A stretch of 5,572 nucleotides of DNA from Lachnospiraceae bacterium (GCA_017477005.1 JAFUXY010000216.1:1-5572); one strand, 5' to 3'. Counted from the stretch's first letter, positions 1-4,916 are shown. The notes: generated from the letters alone by a model not told the origin. Program-made: numbers and translations.

Positions 1-258
1 ATGAGCAAGCCCCGCATCGTGCTGATGGATGAGCCGTCGATGGGACTTTCGCCGATTTTGGTGCAGGAAATTTTTCGGATCATTGAGGAGATCAGCGCTA
101 CCGGTACGACGGTGCTGCTTGTGGAGCAGAATGCGAACAAGGCGCTGTCGATCGCGGATCGCGCCTATGTGTTGGAAACAGGGAAGATCGTGCTCGAGGG
201 GAAGGCGAAGGAGCTGCTGAAGGATGAGGCGATCAAGAAGGCTTATCTTGGAGAGTAG
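1..258 (+). CDS. livF: Branched-chain amino acid ABC transporter ATP-binding protein, C-terminal part
   Basis: This is the last 85 residues of an ABC ATPase that powers uptake of branched-chain amino acids or related amides from the cytoplasmic face of the membrane. Visible parts are the Walker B strand ending in D10-E11 (VLMDEP), the D-loop region SMGLSP at 13-18, and VEQN at 41-44. VEQN is the switch-loop variant typical of LivF, where most ABC ATPases have His. The ending (AYLGE) also fits LivF. The Walker A and signature (LSGGQ) motifs lie upstream of the window. The ATG at position 1 is therefore almost surely an internal Met, because LivF proteins have more than 130 residues before this point. 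No terminator is seen after the stop codon. LivG or another Liv-like ATPase is less likely, since LivG normally has VEHD here. Confidence 0.88.
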   Translation: MSKPRIVLMDEPSMGLSPILVQEIFRIIEEISATGTTVLLVEQNANKALSIADRAYVLETGKIVLEGKAKELLKDEAIKKAYLGE

Positions 259-259
259 A

Positions 260-390
260 TGGAAACGGTGCATGGGAAAGGGAACTGAAACGGGAATGGC
301 GAGATTCGGTATGTGGGAAAGAACGCTGAAACGATGCATGGGGAATGGATACTGAAACGGAATGACGAGATTTAAGCGGGGAAGATGGAA
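260..390 (+). repeat. Degenerate tandem repeat, about 66 bp x 2, purine-rich
   Basis: Two copies of a unit of about 66 bp lie head to tail between livF and the kinase gene. Copy A is roughly 260-324 and copy B roughly 326-390. Shared blocks at matching offsets are GAAACGGTGCATGGG at 262 versus GAAACGATGCATGGG at 328, ACTGAAACGG at 284 versus 351, and GCGAGATT versus ACGAGATT (299 and 365). One base of indel separates the early blocks from the later ones. The strand is strikingly rich in A and G. No open frame of note runs through it, and no promoter, terminator or convincing hairpin was found. It may be a decayed local duplication. Copy identity was judged by eye. Confidence 0.6.
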
Positions 391-422
391 GCGTTTGTTG
401 CGGATGAAATTGGGGGAAGAAA

Positions 423-1037
423 ATGGGCAATAGGGTGATTACAATTGCGAGAAGCTATGGTAGCGGGGGAAGGACACTGGGAAAGAAGCTGGGCCAGGAG
501 TTGGGGATTCATTGCTATGACCACGAGCTTTTGCGGATGGCTTCGGATGAGAGCGGGATCAATGAGGCGTTGTTTGGAAAGGCGGATGAGAGCCTGAAGC
601 GGATGCCGCTGTTTCGGATTGCGAAAGATGCCTACAAGGGGGAGGTGTTTTCGCCGGGGAGCGACAATTTCACGTCTGAGGAAAATTTGTTTCGTTATCA
701 GGCAAAGGTAATCCGCCGTTTGGCCGAGACGGAGTCCTGCATTATCATAGGGCGCTGCGCGGATTATATTTTGAGGGAGGACGAGCGGGCAATCCGTCTG
801 TTCTTCTATGCCAATGAGGAAAACTGCATCCGGCGGGTCGTGGATCAGCAGGGCGTGAACGAGAAAGAGGCGAAGGAACGGATCGCAAGGATCGACAAAT
901 ACCGGGCGAATTATTACAAATTTTTCACCGGACAGGAATGGAGCAACGCGCACAATTATGATTTCTGCATCGATACCGGATCGATGAGCTATGAGAAGCT
1001 GATCCGGGTAGTGCGGGCGTATTTGGATGAGAGGTAA
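423..1037 (+). CDS. Cytidylate kinase-like family protein
   Basis: This 204-residue protein matches the cytidylate kinase-like P-loop family, predicted to transfer phosphate from ATP to a nucleoside monophosphate or a related small molecule in the cytoplasm. The N-terminal beta strand and P-loop read VITIARSYGSGGRTLGKKL (residues 5-23), the family's GSGG form of Walker A. IIIGRCADY at 108-115 matches the family's second conserved block. The Arg/Lys/Tyr-rich stretch DKYRANYYKFFTG (158-170) is the probable lid, and DTG at 184-186 lies near the end. The ATG at 423 follows a GGGGGAAG ribosome binding site at 412-419 and is the only good start. True Cmk enzymes are usually a little longer, and their gene normally has other neighbours, so CMP as substrate is not assured. 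The stop codon is 3 bp from the repeat element that follows. No terminator with a T-run is seen. Confidence 0.85.
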   Translation: MGNRVITIARSYGSGGRTLGKKLGQELGIHCYDHELLRMASDESGINEALFGKADESLKRMPLFRIAKDAYKGEVFSPGSDNFTSEENLFRYQAKVIRRLAETESCIIIGRCADYILREDERAIRLFFYANEENCIRRVVDQQGVNEKEAKERIARIDKYRANYYKFFTGQEWSNAHNYDFCIDTGSMSYEKLIRVVRAYLDER

Positions 1038-1039
1038 AA

Positions 1040-1220
1040 GTTACTGTTCACGACCGAACCGCGCACTTCCCGAAGGGATAAGCGCTGCGCGGTTGCGGCA
1101 GGAAGAGTGAATCTAGTAGAGGATTTTGCCACTTTCGATGTGCGAAGCACCGGCAAAATCCGTTGCCATTCACTGCTTGAGGGGATAAGGATGGCTTGCA
1201 GGTAAGTCGTGAATGGTAAC
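1040..1220. repeat. Composite inverted-repeat element (MITE-like or structured RNA)
   Basis: The ends of this 181-bp segment pair over 15 consecutive positions: 1040-1054 (GTTACTGTTCACGAC) with 1206-1220 (GTCGTGAATGGTAAC), using two G-U type pairs. Inside lie a hairpin ACCGCGCA/TGCGCGGT (1058-1065 with 1086-1093) and a perfect 10-bp stem GGATTTTGCC/GGCAAAATCC (1121-1130 with 1152-1161). AGTGAAT near 1106 can pair with ATTCACT at 1168-1174. The segment 1162-1173 can instead pair with 1209-1220, so alternative folds exist. GGTAAAA flanks the element at 1033-1039 and 1222-1228, like a target-site duplication. There is no U-run after the right end on the + strand. No known RNA family was recognised, and no transposase is present. 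The structure is directly visible; its nature is inferred. Confidence 0.6.
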
Positions 1221-1233
1221 CGGTAAAAAAATC

Positions 1234-1263
1234 TTGACACGTTGCGGTTTGTCATGATATATT
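1234..1263 (+). promoter_or_regulatory. Promoter P1 upstream of rpmG
   Basis: A perfect -35 hexamer TTGACA (1234-1239), 18 bases, then TATATT (1258-1263), preceded by TGA (1255-1257) as in an extended -10 element. An A-run (1225-1231) directly upstream could act as an UP element. Expected transcription start is near 1270. It lies just downstream of the inverted-repeat element and would drive rpmG and probably the genes after it. Confidence 0.65.
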
Positions 1264-1277
1264 TATACGGCTATAAT
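1249..1277 (+). promoter_or_regulatory. Promoter P2 upstream of rpmG, overlapping P1
   Basis: TTGTCA (1249-1254), exactly 17 bases, then a perfect TATAAT (1272-1277). Its -35 lies inside the P1 spacer, so the two promoters cannot both be occupied by polymerase at the same time. Expected start is near 1284, giving a leader of about 36 nt before rpmG. Confidence 0.65.
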
Positions 1278-1319
1278 TTCGGCTAGGATTGTCGGTAGTT
1301 CGTTTAGGAGGTGGAAGTT

Positions 1320-1469
1320 TTGCGTACAAGGATCACGTTGGCGTGCACGGAGTGCAAGCAGCGCAATTACAACAAGACAAAAGAAAAGCGTCTGCATCCG
1401 GAGAGGCTGGAGACGAAGAAGTATTGCCGTTTTTGCAAGAGGCATACAATTCATAAAGAGACAAAGTAA
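1320..1469 (+). CDS. rpmG: 50S ribosomal protein L33 (zinc-ribbon form)
   Basis: The frame encodes 49 residues, the usual length of bacterial L33, a small protein of the 50S subunit near the E site. It begins [17 protein letters not shown] and ends HTIHKETK, both hallmark L33 sequences. Two CxxC pairs (C9/C12 and C36/C39) mark the zinc-binding form. The start is taken as TTG at 1320, because AGGAGG at 1306-1311 sits 8 bases upstream and the first residues then match the family (M-R-x-R-I-T-L-A-C). The in-frame GTG at 1311 overlaps that ribosome binding site and is rejected. It is the first gene of the rpmG-secE-nusG-rpl cluster and is preceded by two promoters. Many bacteria carry tRNA genes around this gene; none is seen here. 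Confidence 0.93.
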   Translation: MRTRITLACTECKQRNYNKTKEKRLHPERLETKKYCRFCKRHTIHKETK

Positions 1470-1477
1470 TATTTCGA

Positions 1478-1510
1478 AGACCGGTTTTATAATAGGTAGA
1501 AAGCCGGTCT
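1478..1510 (+). other. Intercistronic hairpin between rpmG and secE
   Basis: An 11-bp stem (1478-1488 with 1500-1510, core GACCGG/CCGGTC, one G-U pair) closes an 11-base loop. It ends 4 bases before the secE ribosome binding site AGGAGG (1515-1520) and has no T-run, so it is not an intrinsic terminator. A perfect TATAAT lies at 1488-1493, at the top of the ascending arm and into the loop, but no -35 is found at the right spacing. It may shape mRNA processing or secE translation. Confidence 0.45.
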
Positions 1511-1528
1511 GTGCAGGAGGAAAGTCAG

Positions 1529-1732
1529 ATGGCGGATGCAAAGAACAAGCCAGGCATCGCGGACTGGTGGGACGATGTAAAGGCGGAGTTTGACAAGATT
1601 GTCTGGCCTACACAGGAGACGATCTACAGGCAGACGTTAGCCACAGTCATCGTCTCTGTTATTACGGCCTTTTTGATTGTGGTTGTCGACATGCTGATCC
1701 AGCATGGTGTAGATGCTCTGGTAGGACTGTAG
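1529..1732 (+). CDS. secE: Preprotein translocase subunit SecE
   Basis: SecE is the small subunit of the SecYEG channel in the cytoplasmic membrane; it clamps SecY and is needed for protein export. The product is 67 residues, the short single-membrane-span form usual in Gram-positive-type bacteria. The amphipathic surface helix (about 11-27) carries the family motif FDKIVWPT (21-28). One transmembrane helix follows at about 37-58 (TLATVIVSVITAFLIVVVDM). The ATG at 1529 has AGGAGG at 1515-1520 with an 8-base spacer. An in-frame GTG at 1511 lies upstream of that site and is unlikely to be used. The gene is 11 bases from nusG, so the two are co-transcribed, as in nearly all bacteria. Confidence 0.94.
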   Translation: MADAKNKPGIADWWDDVKAEFDKIVWPTQETIYRQTLATVIVSVITAFLIVVVDMLIQHGVDALVGL

Positions 1733-1743
1733 GGAGGTCGCTT

Positions 1744-2274
1744 ATGGAAGGGGCAAACTGGTATGTAGTGCATACCTATTCCGGATACGAGAACAAGGTC
1801 AAGGCGAATATCGACAAAACCGTGGAAAATCGCCATTTGGAGGATCAGATTCTCGAGGTTCGCGTCCCTATGCACGACGTCTATGAGACAAAAGAGGGCA
1901 AGGGTGGCACGAAACGGGAGCTGAAGTCCAAGAAGATGTTTCCCGGCTATGTGCTTATCCATATGGTGATGAACGATGAGACCTGGTACATCGTCCGCAA
2001 TACGCGGGGAGTGACGGGTTTTGTGGGACCGGGCAGCAAGCCGGTTCCTTTGACGGAAGCGGAGATGCGGCCGCTCGGTATAGAGACCGAGGCCTTGATC
2101 GAGGTAGATTTCGAGATCGGCGATACGGTTTCGATTGTGGCGGGAGCATGGAAGGATACGATCGGTGTGATCGCCGCGATGAACGAGGCCAAGCAGACGG
2201 TGACGATCAATGTGGATCTGTTTGGGCGGGAGACTCCGGTGGAGATCAGCTTCGCCGAGGTTCAAAAGTATTGA
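1744..2274 (+). CDS. nusG: Transcription termination/antitermination factor NusG
   Basis: NusG binds the RNA polymerase clamp to modulate elongation and pausing, and it links polymerase to Rho or ribosomes. The 176 residues match the usual length of 170-185. The NGN domain begins WYVVHTYSGYENKVK (6-20) and includes MFPGYVLI (65-72) and RNTRGVTGFVG (85-95). The C-terminal KOW domain covers about 122-150, with GDTVSIVAGAWKDTIGVI. Its core loop has Trp136 where many family members have Phe, a mild variation. The start ATG at 1744 follows the ribosome binding site GGGAGG at 1732-1737. It overlaps nothing and sits between secE and rplK, the conserved context. The cluster's L10 leader downstream has a terminator, a type of site where NusG could matter; that is inference. 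Confidence 0.96.
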   Translation: MEGANWYVVHTYSGYENKVKANIDKTVENRHLEDQILEVRVPMHDVYETKEGKGGTKRELKSKKMFPGYVLIHMVMNDETWYIVRNTRGVTGFVGPGSKPVPLTEAEMRPLGIETEALIEVDFEIGDTVSIVAGAWKDTIGVIAAMNEAKQTVTINVDLFGRETPVEISFAEVQKY

Positions 2275-2328
2275 TATATCGAGGAATGTCATTCCCGAAA
2301 TATAGAAAGGATTTAGGAGGAAAAGAAA

Positions 2329-2754
2329 GTGGCAAAGAAGATATCAGGTTATATCAAGCTGCAGATTCCTGCCGGAAAAGCGACTCCGGCGCCGCCTGTA
2401 GGCCCGGCTTTGGGTCAGCATGGCGTGAATATTGTGGAATTTACAAAGCAGTTCAACGCGCGTACTTCCGATATGGGCGATACGGTTATCCCGACGGTGA
2501 TCACGGTGTTTGCGGATCGGAGCTTCACGTTTATTACGAAGACGCCTCCGGCGGCTGTATTGATCAAGAAGGCTTGCAAGATTGAGCATGGTTCGGGCGA
2601 GCCGAATCGAAACAAAGTCGCGAAGATCACGCGGGCGCAGCTGCAGGAGATTGCGGAGACCAAGATGAAGGATTTGAATGCGGCGAATATTGACGCGGCG
2701 ATTTCTATGATTGCCGGAACGGCGCGTAGCATGGGGGTCGAGGTAGTGGACTAG
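2329..2754 (+). CDS. rplK: 50S ribosomal protein L11
   Basis: L11 binds the GTPase-associated region of 23S rRNA at the base of the L7/L12 stalk. In bacteria with RelA it also takes part in sensing uncharged tRNA. The protein has 141 residues, the standard length. The N-terminal domain has the Pro-rich signature [16 protein letters not shown] (20-35) and [11 protein letters not shown] (72-82). The rRNA-binding C-terminal domain ends with [10 protein letters not shown] (130-139). Translation starts at GTG 2329, with AGGAGG at 2315-2320 and an 8-base spacer. The 54-base gap after nusG holds only a short palindrome (GGAATG/CATTCC, 2283-2295) and no promoter, so rplK is probably transcribed with nusG. 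In E. coli, L1 represses this gene through a leader site; no such site is seen before rplK here. Confidence 0.97.
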   Translation: MAKKISGYIKLQIPAGKATPAPPVGPALGQHGVNIVEFTKQFNARTSDMGDTVIPTVITVFADRSFTFITKTPPAAVLIKKACKIEHGSGEPNRNKVAKITRAQLQEIAETKMKDLNAANIDAAISMIAGTARSMGVEVVD

Positions 2755-2780
2755 GCTAGCCCCAAGACAGTGTACAAGCA

Positions 2781-2816
2781 GTGGGAGACTGATTTTGTAT
2801 CAGCCGATCGCACCAC
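2781..2816 (+). promoter_or_regulatory. Probable ribosomal protein L1 translational operator
   Basis: A hairpin ends one base before the rplA ribosome binding site AAGGAGG (2817-2823). The lower stem is GTGG/CCAC (2781-2784 with 2813-2816) and the upper stem CTGAT/ATCAG (2789-2793 with 2799-2803). Between them is an asymmetric internal loop with GGAG on the 5' side (2784-2787) and CCGAT on the 3' side (2804-2808). Paired GGAG and CCGA strands around internal loops are typical of L1 binding sites in 23S rRNA and in L1-controlled mRNAs. Bound L1 would block the ribosome binding site, giving feedback on rplA. The match is by eye from family knowledge. Confidence 0.6.
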
Positions 2817-2828
2817 AAGGAGGTAGAA

Positions 2829-3530
2829 ATGAAGAGAGGAAAGAAGTACAAGGAACTGGCGAAGGCGTACGACAAGACCACGCAGTTTGGCGTGAAGGAA
2901 GCCATTGAGTTGGTTCAGAAGAACGCCAAGGCAAAATTTGATGAGACGATAGAGGTACATATTCGTACCGGATGCGACGGACGGCACGCAGAGCAGCAGG
3001 TACGCGGGGCTGTAGTGCTTCCGCATGGAACAGGAAAGACCGTTCGCGTATTGGTATTTGCAAAGGGCGTGAAGCTGGATGAGGCGCAGGCTGCTGGAGC
3101 GGATTTTGTAGGCGGTGATGAATTGATCCCGAAGATCCAAAATGAAGGTTGGCTTGATTTTGATGTTGTCGTGGCAACGCCGGATATGATGGGCGTAGTT
3201 GGACGTTTGGGTCGTGTATTGGGACCGAAGGGTCTGATGCCGAACCCGAAGGCGGGAACTGTGACGATGGACGTAACAAAGGCCATCGAGGAGATCAAAG
3301 CCGGAAAGATTGAGTATCGTTTGGACAAGTCCAACATCATCCATGTGCCGATCGGCAAGGCGTCGTTCAGCGCGGAGGATCTGGCCGACAACTTCAACGC
3401 TTTGATGGAAGCGGTGACGAAGGCGAGACCGGCAAGTTTGAAGGGTCAGTATCTGCGTTCGATTACATTGGCCCCGACAATGGGACCTGGCGTGCGTTTG
3501 AACGTGCTGCGCGCGCAGGGAATGGACTGA
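2829..3530 (+). CDS. rplA: 50S ribosomal protein L1
   Basis: L1 forms the mobile stalk of the 50S subunit at the E site and is a known translational repressor of its own operon. The 233 residues are the usual length. Domain I is formed by the N- and C-terminal parts, and domain II is inserted in the middle. The L1 signature [20 protein letters not shown] lies at 115-134, followed by [11 protein letters not shown] (135-145). [15 protein letters not shown] (56-70) is also conserved. The segment TGCDGRHAE (47-55) departs from the more common D-P-R-K-A-D form and carries a Cys. The ATG at 2829 has AAGGAGG five bases upstream. The probable L1 operator sits immediately before it, which suggests autoregulation. 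The gap to rplJ is large and holds the L10 leader. Confidence 0.97.
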   Translation: MKRGKKYKELAKAYDKTTQFGVKEAIELVQKNAKAKFDETIEVHIRTGCDGRHAEQQVRGAVVLPHGTGKTVRVLVFAKGVKLDEAQAAGADFVGGDELIPKIQNEGWLDFDVVVATPDMMGVVGRLGRVLGPKGLMPNPKAGTVTMDVTKAIEEIKAGKIEYRLDKSNIIHVPIGKASFSAEDLADNFNALMEAVTKARPASLKGQYLRSITLAPTMGPGVRLNVLRAQGMD

Positions 3531-3541
3531 GCATAAAGTCC

Positions 3542-3561
3542 GGGACAAACGAGTTTGTCCC
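3542..3561 (+). other. Hairpin just after rplA
   Basis: A perfect 8-bp stem GGGACAAA/TTTGTCCC (3542-3549 with 3554-3561) closes a 4-base CGAG loop 11 bases after the rplA stop codon. The bases that follow (CTTATAATAG) are not a T-run, so it is a poor intrinsic terminator. It may protect the 3' end of the upstream mRNA or mark a processing point before the L10 leader. A TATAAT lies at 3564-3569 but no -35 hexamer is in place. Confidence 0.5.
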
Positions 3562-3573
3562 CTTATAATAGAA

Positions 3574-3739
3574 AATACCTTTTACCAAAGACAACCGGTG
3601 CGGCGATCGCACAACGGGGGTTCCCTACCGGTCGAGGCGAAAGAATGAGAAGCTGAGGAACGCTTTGCGAAATGTGGCATTACGTTTGGATGCTTTATAT
3701 ATGATTTCTTGCCCCGCTGTCTTTGGCAGTGGGGTTTTT
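3574..3739 (+). promoter_or_regulatory. L10 leader (autoregulatory mRNA leader of rplJL)
   Basis: The rplA-rplJ gap contains the conserved L10 leader found before rplJ in many Bacillota. Recognisable landmarks are ACCAAAGACAACCGGTG (3584-3600), the hairpin GTGCG/CGCAC (3598-3602 with 3608-3612), and the closing stem ACCGGT/ACCGGT (3594-3599 with 3627-3632), followed by TCGAGGCG. This is the binding domain for the L10-(L7/L12) complex. About 75 bases further on is a terminator. The leader segment CAACGGGG (3612-3619) is complementary, with one mismatch, to the terminator's 5' arm CCCCGCTG (3712-3719), so it can serve as an antiterminator. Binding of L10 would then favour termination, as known for B. 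subtilis rplJL. The leader is seen directly; the switching is inferred. Confidence 0.85.
3712..3739 (+). terminator. Intrinsic terminator of the L10 leader
   Basis: An 8-bp stem CCCCGCTG/CAGTGGGG (3712-3719 with 3727-3734, one G-U pair) with a 7-base loop is followed by five T residues (3735-3739). It sits 25 bases before the rplJ start, so it must be read through for L10 and L7/L12 to be made. It is the output stage of the leader attenuator. Confidence 0.87.
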
Positions 3740-3764
3740 CAATAGAATAAAGGAGGTAGAAAGA

Positions 3765-4331
3765 GTGGCAAAGGTTGAGTTGAAACAACCGATCATCCAA
3801 GAGATTTCGGATACTGTCAAGGATGCGGCATCCGTGGTCATGGTAGACTATCGTGGATTGACGGTGACACAGGATACGCAATTGCGTAGAGAGTTGCGCG
3901 AAGCCGGCGTCATTTACAAGGTGTACAAGAACACGATGATGAATTTTGCGTTCAAGGACACTGAGTTTGAGCCGCTGTGCGATTCACTCGAAGGGCCGAA
4001 CGCTATCGCCATTTCCAAGGACGATGCGACGGCGCCCGCCAGGATTATTTCCAATTTCGCAAAGACAGCCCCGGTACTTGAGATCAAGGCTGGCGTAGTG
4101 GAAGGCGGATATTACGATGCAGAAGGGATGAAGGCTATCGCGGCTGTTCCTTCAAGGGAGGTACTGCTGTCGAGATTGCTTGGAAGCATGCAGTCGCCGG
4201 TCGCGAACTTCGCAAGGGTGATCAACCAGATTGCGGAAGCTGGCGGTGGCGAAGCGGCTATGGCGGCCAAGCCTGCAGAAGAGGCTGCTGCGGAGGAGGC
4301 TCCGGCAGAAGAAGCAGCACCGGCTGAATGA
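3765..4331 (+). CDS. rplJ: 50S ribosomal protein L10
   Basis: L10 anchors the L7/L12 dimers to the 50S stalk base beside L11, and with them it represses its own operon. The product is 188 residues; many L10 proteins are about 165-175. The rRNA-binding N-terminal domain includes MVDYRGLTVTQ (26-36) and YKVYKNTMMNFA (51-62). The helix that binds L7/L12 is about 132-158 (EVLLSRLLGSM onward). The extra length is a tail rich in Ala and Glu (159-188), resembling the low-complexity hinge of L7/L12. The start is GTG at 3765, with AAGGAGG at 3750-3756 and an 8-base spacer. An in-frame TTG at 3723 lies inside the terminator loop and has no ribosome binding site. Expression is controlled by the leader upstream. 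Confidence 0.96.
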   Translation: MAKVELKQPIIQEISDTVKDAASVVMVDYRGLTVTQDTQLRRELREAGVIYKVYKNTMMNFAFKDTEFEPLCDSLEGPNAIAISKDDATAPARIISNFAKTAPVLEIKAGVVEGGYYDAEGMKAIAAVPSREVLLSRLLGSMQSPVANFARVINQIAEAGGGEAAMAAKPAEEAAAEEAPAEEAAPAE

Positions 4332-4380
4332 GAGAACAAGGTAATTCACTAGAAGTAGAATTTTTTAGGAGGAAAGAACA

Positions 4381-4758
4381 ATGGCAAAGTTGAGTACTGA
4401 GGAATTTATTGAGGCGATCAAGGAGCTGACTGTACTGGAGCTCAACGATCTTGTGAAGGCTTGTGAGGAAGAGTTTGGCGTATCGGCAGCGGCTGGCGTG
4501 GTCGTAGCAGCAGCGGGTGGCGATGCGGCCGCAGCGGAAGAGGAAAAGGACGAGTTCGATGTGGAGCTGACCGAAGTGGGACCGAACAAGGTCAAGGTCA
4601 TCAAGGTGGTTCGCGAGGCGACAGGTTTGGGACTGAAGGATGCGAAGGCTCTCGTGGATTCTGCTCCGAAGGTTGTCAAGGAAGCAGCGGACAAGGCCAG
4701 CGCGAACGAGCTCAAAGAAAAGCTCGAAGCAGAGGGTGCGAAGGTTACGCTCAAATAA
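4381..4758 (+). CDS. rplL: 50S ribosomal protein L7/L12
   Basis: L7/L12 is the multi-copy stalk protein that recruits translation GTPases (EF-Tu, EF-G, IF2). It has 125 residues, the typical length. The N-terminal dimerisation and L10-binding domain is 1-33 ([20 protein letters not shown] at its start). The hinge at about 36-54 is rich in Ala, Gly and Glu. The C-terminal factor-binding domain runs from about 55 to 125, with [20 protein letters not shown] (72-91) and the closing [12 protein letters not shown]. The ATG at 4381 has AGGAGG at 4367-4372 with an 8-base spacer, a strong site that suits the need for several copies per ribosome. It is 49 bases from rplJ and is followed by a strong terminator. 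Confidence 0.98.
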   Translation: MAKLSTEEFIEAIKELTVLELNDLVKACEEEFGVSAAAGVVVAAAGGDAAAAEEEKDEFDVELTEVGPNKVKVIKVVREATGLGLKDAKALVDSAPKVVKEAADKASANELKEKLEAEGAKVTLK

Positions 4759-4774
4759 ATTATGTTTTTTCAGG

Positions 4775-4805
4775 AACCGGCGGCCGATGTGTCGCCGGTT
4801 TTTTC
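4775..4805 (+). terminator. Intrinsic terminator after rplL
   Basis: A 10-bp stem (4775-4784 with 4791-4800, core AACCGGCG/CGCCGGTT, one G-U pair) with a 6-base loop is followed by TTTTCT; the T-run starts within the stem and continues to 4804. A T-run also lies upstream (4765-4770), so it could work on the other strand too, though no gene faces it. It ends the rplJL transcript 16 bases after the stop codon. Confidence 0.9.
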
Positions 4806-4867
4806 TGAGGAAGTTTATCTACCAGTTTTTAAGGCTAGATTTGTTGATGGATTTTTGGATTTTCGCA

Positions 4868-4876
4868 TGATATAAT
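4868..4876 (+). promoter_or_regulatory. Extended -10 promoter of the small ORF
   Basis: A perfect TATAAT (4871-4876) is preceded by TGA (4868-4870), the TGn of an extended -10 element. At the normal spacing the -35 region (around TGGATT, 4848-4853) is poor. TTGATG at 4844-4849 is 21 bases away, which is too far. The expected start near 4883 gives a leader of about 34 nt before the ATG at 4917. It lies between the rplL terminator and the small ORF. Confidence 0.6.
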
Positions 4877-4916
4877 TCAGTGGTAGGTGTTGTTTGAAAA
4901 CGAAAGGAGATCCGAT

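Noticed and set aside
423..953. Long minus-strand frame opposite the kinase gene
   Set aside because: It is the mirror of a recognised + strand gene and shows no protein family features.
989..1255. 88-codon open frame on the minus strand across the inverted-repeat element
   Set aside because: It overlaps the kinase end and the rpmG promoters, has no good ribosome binding site, and resembles no family. It looks like a chance frame in a structured repeat.
1038..1320. Possible tRNA or T-box riboswitch in the gap before rpmG
   Set aside because: No cloverleaf, TTCRA T-loop, CCA end or T-box core (AGGGTGGNACCGCG) was found. The pairings instead fit the inverted-repeat element.
2283..2295. Palindrome GGAATG-T-CATTCC before rplK as an operator or L1 site
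   Set aside because: It is short, lacks the GGAG/CCGA strands of an L1 site and matches no operator I know. It is probably chance.
2148..2585. 145-codon + strand frame spanning the nusG end and the rplK start
   Set aside because: It is out of frame with two certain genes, and its composition is that of a shifted frame (runs of Gly, Arg and Ser).
3723..3764. TTG at 3723 as a longer rplJ start
   Set aside because: It lies in the terminator loop without a ribosome binding site, while GTG 3765 has AAGGAGG and gives the standard L10 N-terminus.
4343..4366. AATTC/GAATT stem followed by T residues between rplJ and rplL, possible terminator
   Set aside because: The stem is only 5 A/T-rich pairs plus a bulged 3-bp extension. 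A terminator before rplL would oppose the need for excess L7/L12.
4640..4870. Arg-rich + strand frame over the rplL end and its terminator
   Set aside because: It is a shifted frame of rplL running through the terminator, with no ribosome binding site.
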